Shown here: positions 61,116 to 64,000 of the stretch, piece by piece | Layout: every line of letters starts with the position of its first letter | How positions within the stretch are numbered: position 1 is the first letter of the stretch | Assembly: GCF_040655735.1 (NCBI RefSeq) | Contig: NZ_JBFAKK010000006.1 | Span: forward strand, 310,001 to 374,000 | Origin: Phytomonospora sp040655735 | GTDB taxonomy: Bacteria; Actinomycetota; Actinomycetes; Mycobacteriales; Micromonosporaceae | DNA: 64,000 nucleotides | Reading direction: 5' to 3' | Notes under the pieces: model-generated | The model's input: only the letters and a program-made list of their open reading frames with translations | Told to the model about the DNA's origin: nothing | Database searches by the model: none | Translations under genes and position numbers: made by a program

Positions 61116-62285
61116 ATGATCACATTGCCCACCTCCGTACAAGTCCCCGCGGTCCCTTCGGGCTGCCGAGGGCGGTTGCGCGAACGCGCCACATGGACCT
61201 GGCGACTCGCAGACGGCGCAGACCCCGCCGAGCTGGTCACAGCGCTACTGAACGAACACGGCCTCGGCACACTGCCCTTTCCGGACGGACGCTCCGTGCA
61301 CGATCCACGCGCCGGGACTTTGTGCGGCGCGGCTTTGGTGATTTCCGCCACAGCCGGCGCCGTGATGGTCGGTGGAACGACCGGAAAGCCCTCCCCCGCG
61401 CCCGCGGTTCCCGACATCGCCGTCGTCGTCTACGAGCACGGCCCACCTGCCCCTCGACCCCCCGTGAGCGGCCCTGAGTTCTCGCTGGGGGTCTGGCGGG
61501 ACTCCTGGGACCCCGCGGAGCACGCCGGCGCCGTTTCGGCCGTCAGAGAGGCCATCGGCGCCGGGGACGTCTATCAGGTCAACCTCGTCGGCCACGCCCG
61601 CGCCCGCTACACCGGCGACCCCTCGGCCGCGCTCGCGCGCGTCGCCTCCGTTCCCGAGGCCCGCTACGCCGGCGGCCTCGCCGTCGACGGCTGGGCGCTC
61701 GCGTGCGCCTCGCCCGAGCAGCTCATCACCGTCGAGGGCGACCTGCTGGAGACCGGACCGATCAAGGGCACCAGGCCCGGCACCGAGGCCGGCCGCGCCG
61801 AACTGCTCGCCTCGGTCAAGGAGCGCGCCGAGCACGTGATGATCGTCGACCTGGAACGCAACGACCTCGCCCACGTCGCCCGCCCCGGCAGCATCGAGGT
61901 CGCCGAGCTGTTCGCCGTGCGGCGCTGGCGAAACACCTGGCACGCCGAGTCGACGATCCGCGCCAGGCTCGACGAGGGCGCGACCTTCGCCGGGCTGCTG
62001 CGGGCGGTGTGCCCGGGGGGCTCGGTGACCGGGACGCCGAAACTGTCCGCACTGGACACGATCGCCGCGCTGGAACCGGTCGGACGCGGACCGGCGATGG
62101 GCGCCTTCGGCTATCTGACGCCTCAGCGGCTCGACCTCGGCCTGACGATCCGCACCGTGGCCGCCGACGGCGAGCACCTGCACCTCTGGGCCGGCGGGGG
62201 CATCACCTGGCGCTCGGACCCCGACGCCGAGGTCGCCGAGGCGGCCGCGAAGGCCGCGCCGCTGCGAGCGCTGCTGGCCGGCTGA
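61116..62285 (+). CDS. pabB: Aminodeoxychorismate/anthranilate synthase component I-like protein
   Basis: A 389-residue chorismate-utilising enzyme. The catalytic half is clear: YQVNLVGHARARYTG, ACASPEQLITVEGDLLETGP, IKGTRPGTEAGRAELL, VMIVDLERNDLAHVA and GSVTGTPKLSALDTIAALEP. The N-terminal domain is short compared with TrpE, which favours PabB (4-amino-4-deoxychorismate for folate) or a secondary-metabolism homologue. No glutaminase (pabA) or lyase (pabC) gene is in view, so the assignment to folate is inferred. ATG 61116 is the start. Confidence 0.85.
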   Translation: MITLPTSVQVPAVPSGCRGRLRERATWTWRLADGADPAELVTALLNEHGLGTLPFPDGRSVHDPRAGTLCGAALVISATAGAVMVGGTTGKPSPAPAVPDIAVVVYEHGPPAPRPPVSGPEFSLGVWRDSWDPAEHAGAVSAVREAIGAGDVYQVNLVGHARARYTGDPSAALARVASVPEARYAGGLAVDGWALACASPEQLITVEGDLLETGPIKGTRPGTEAGRAELLASVKERAEHVMIVDLERNDLAHVARPGSIEVAELFAVRRWRNTWHAESTIRARLDEGATFAGLLRAVCPGGSVTGTPKLSALDTIAALEPVGRGPAMGAFGYLTPQRLDLGLTIRTVAADGEHLHLWAGGGITWRSDPDAEVAEAAAKAAPLRALLAG

Positions 62286-62359
62286 GCCGTCCGGGCTCGA
62301 ACGCGCCGTCCGCATTGGACGCGCGGCCGGCCCGACACCGCTCACCAGGGCCGATGGAT

Positions 62360-62401
62360 GAAGTGACTCCACCGCCTCTCGCGAGGCGATGGAGCCACTT
62401 C
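62360..62401. terminator. Long stem-loop between convergent pabB and gcvP
   Basis: GAAGTGACTCCACCGCCTC, loop TCGC, GAGGCGATGGAGCCACTTC: 17 of 19 arm positions pair. It lies between two convergent genes, so a bidirectional terminator is likely; the sequence could also be a dispersed REP-like unit. Confidence 0.6.
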
Positions 62402-62454
62402 TGACCGTCGAATAAGGTCTTCGATCCCCCTAGCGATCGCCCACCGGGCAAGCT

Positions 62455-64000
<1,546 letters not shown>

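Overview
The window is a continuous piece of a high-G+C actinomycete chromosome. The G+C bias is strong at third codon positions, GTG starts are frequent, and there is an IdeR/DmdR-type iron box and several actinobacteria-specific small families (DUF2277, DUF5999, DUF6319). I cannot fix the genus from sequence alone. No rRNA, tRNA, CRISPR array or intact transposase was seen. Both ends cut genes: an AfsR/SARP regulator on the left and glycine dehydrogenase gcvP on the right.

Region 1 (1-14.6 kb) is a compact secondary-metabolite locus: an AfsR/SARP-type regulator, an MFS exporter, and a single 3,492-residue hybrid synthase. Its inferred domain order is FAAL-ACP-KS-AT-ACP-monooxygenase-C-A-PCP-C. 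It resembles the starter half of microginin or puwainaphycin synthases, but lacks aminotransferase, ketoreductase and thioesterase domains. Region 2 (14.6-20.7 kb) holds a GNAT protein, DUF2277, a membrane protein, an acetyl-xylan-esterase-like hydrolase, a PucR-type regulator, a secreted SGNH hydrolase and a Tat-exported PhoX-like protein.

Region 3 (20.8-25.7 kb) is an alkylation-damage repair cluster: Ada-AlkA fusion, Ogt, a 2OG-Fe(II) oxygenase and a stand-alone Ada-type metal domain run leftward, followed by a PaiB-like flavoprotein and an AlkZ-like (HTH_42) protein. The AlkA part of the fusion appears to lack the loop that carries the catalytic aspartate. Region 4 (25.7-38.2 kb) contains transporters, a Gfo/Idh/MocA oxidoreductase divergent from a ROK regulator, an amidase, peptide deformylase and proC. 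A 160-bp MITE-like element lies exactly in the CTAG where the stops of proC and a GNAT gene once probably overlapped. A DUF6319 protein follows.

Region 5 (38.2-40.1 kb) is gene-poor and repeat-rich, with palindromes, a 9-bp minisatellite and a zinc-ribbon gene broken by a 14-bp tandem duplication. Region 6 (40.3-47.3 kb) carries cytochrome bd oxidase (cydAB) divergent from a PlsC-like acyltransferase across two tandem palindromes, a secreted acidic protein, and two overlapping LuxR-type regulators.

Region 7 (47.6-54.2 kb) is an unusual collinear set: two dynamin-like GTPases flanking a membrane-anchored GrpE-like protein, then an acidic protein, a NYN/PIN-like protein and a membrane J-domain protein. 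It suggests membrane remodelling coupled to Hsp70 co-chaperones, with no Hsp70 gene nearby. Region 8 (54.2-58.8 kb) is an iron-box-controlled NIS siderophore operon with two IucA/IucC synthetases and a PLP decarboxylase. Region 9 (58.9-64 kb) contains a substrate-binding/VWA membrane protein, DUF5999, a pabB-like chorismate enzyme and the 3' part of gcvP.
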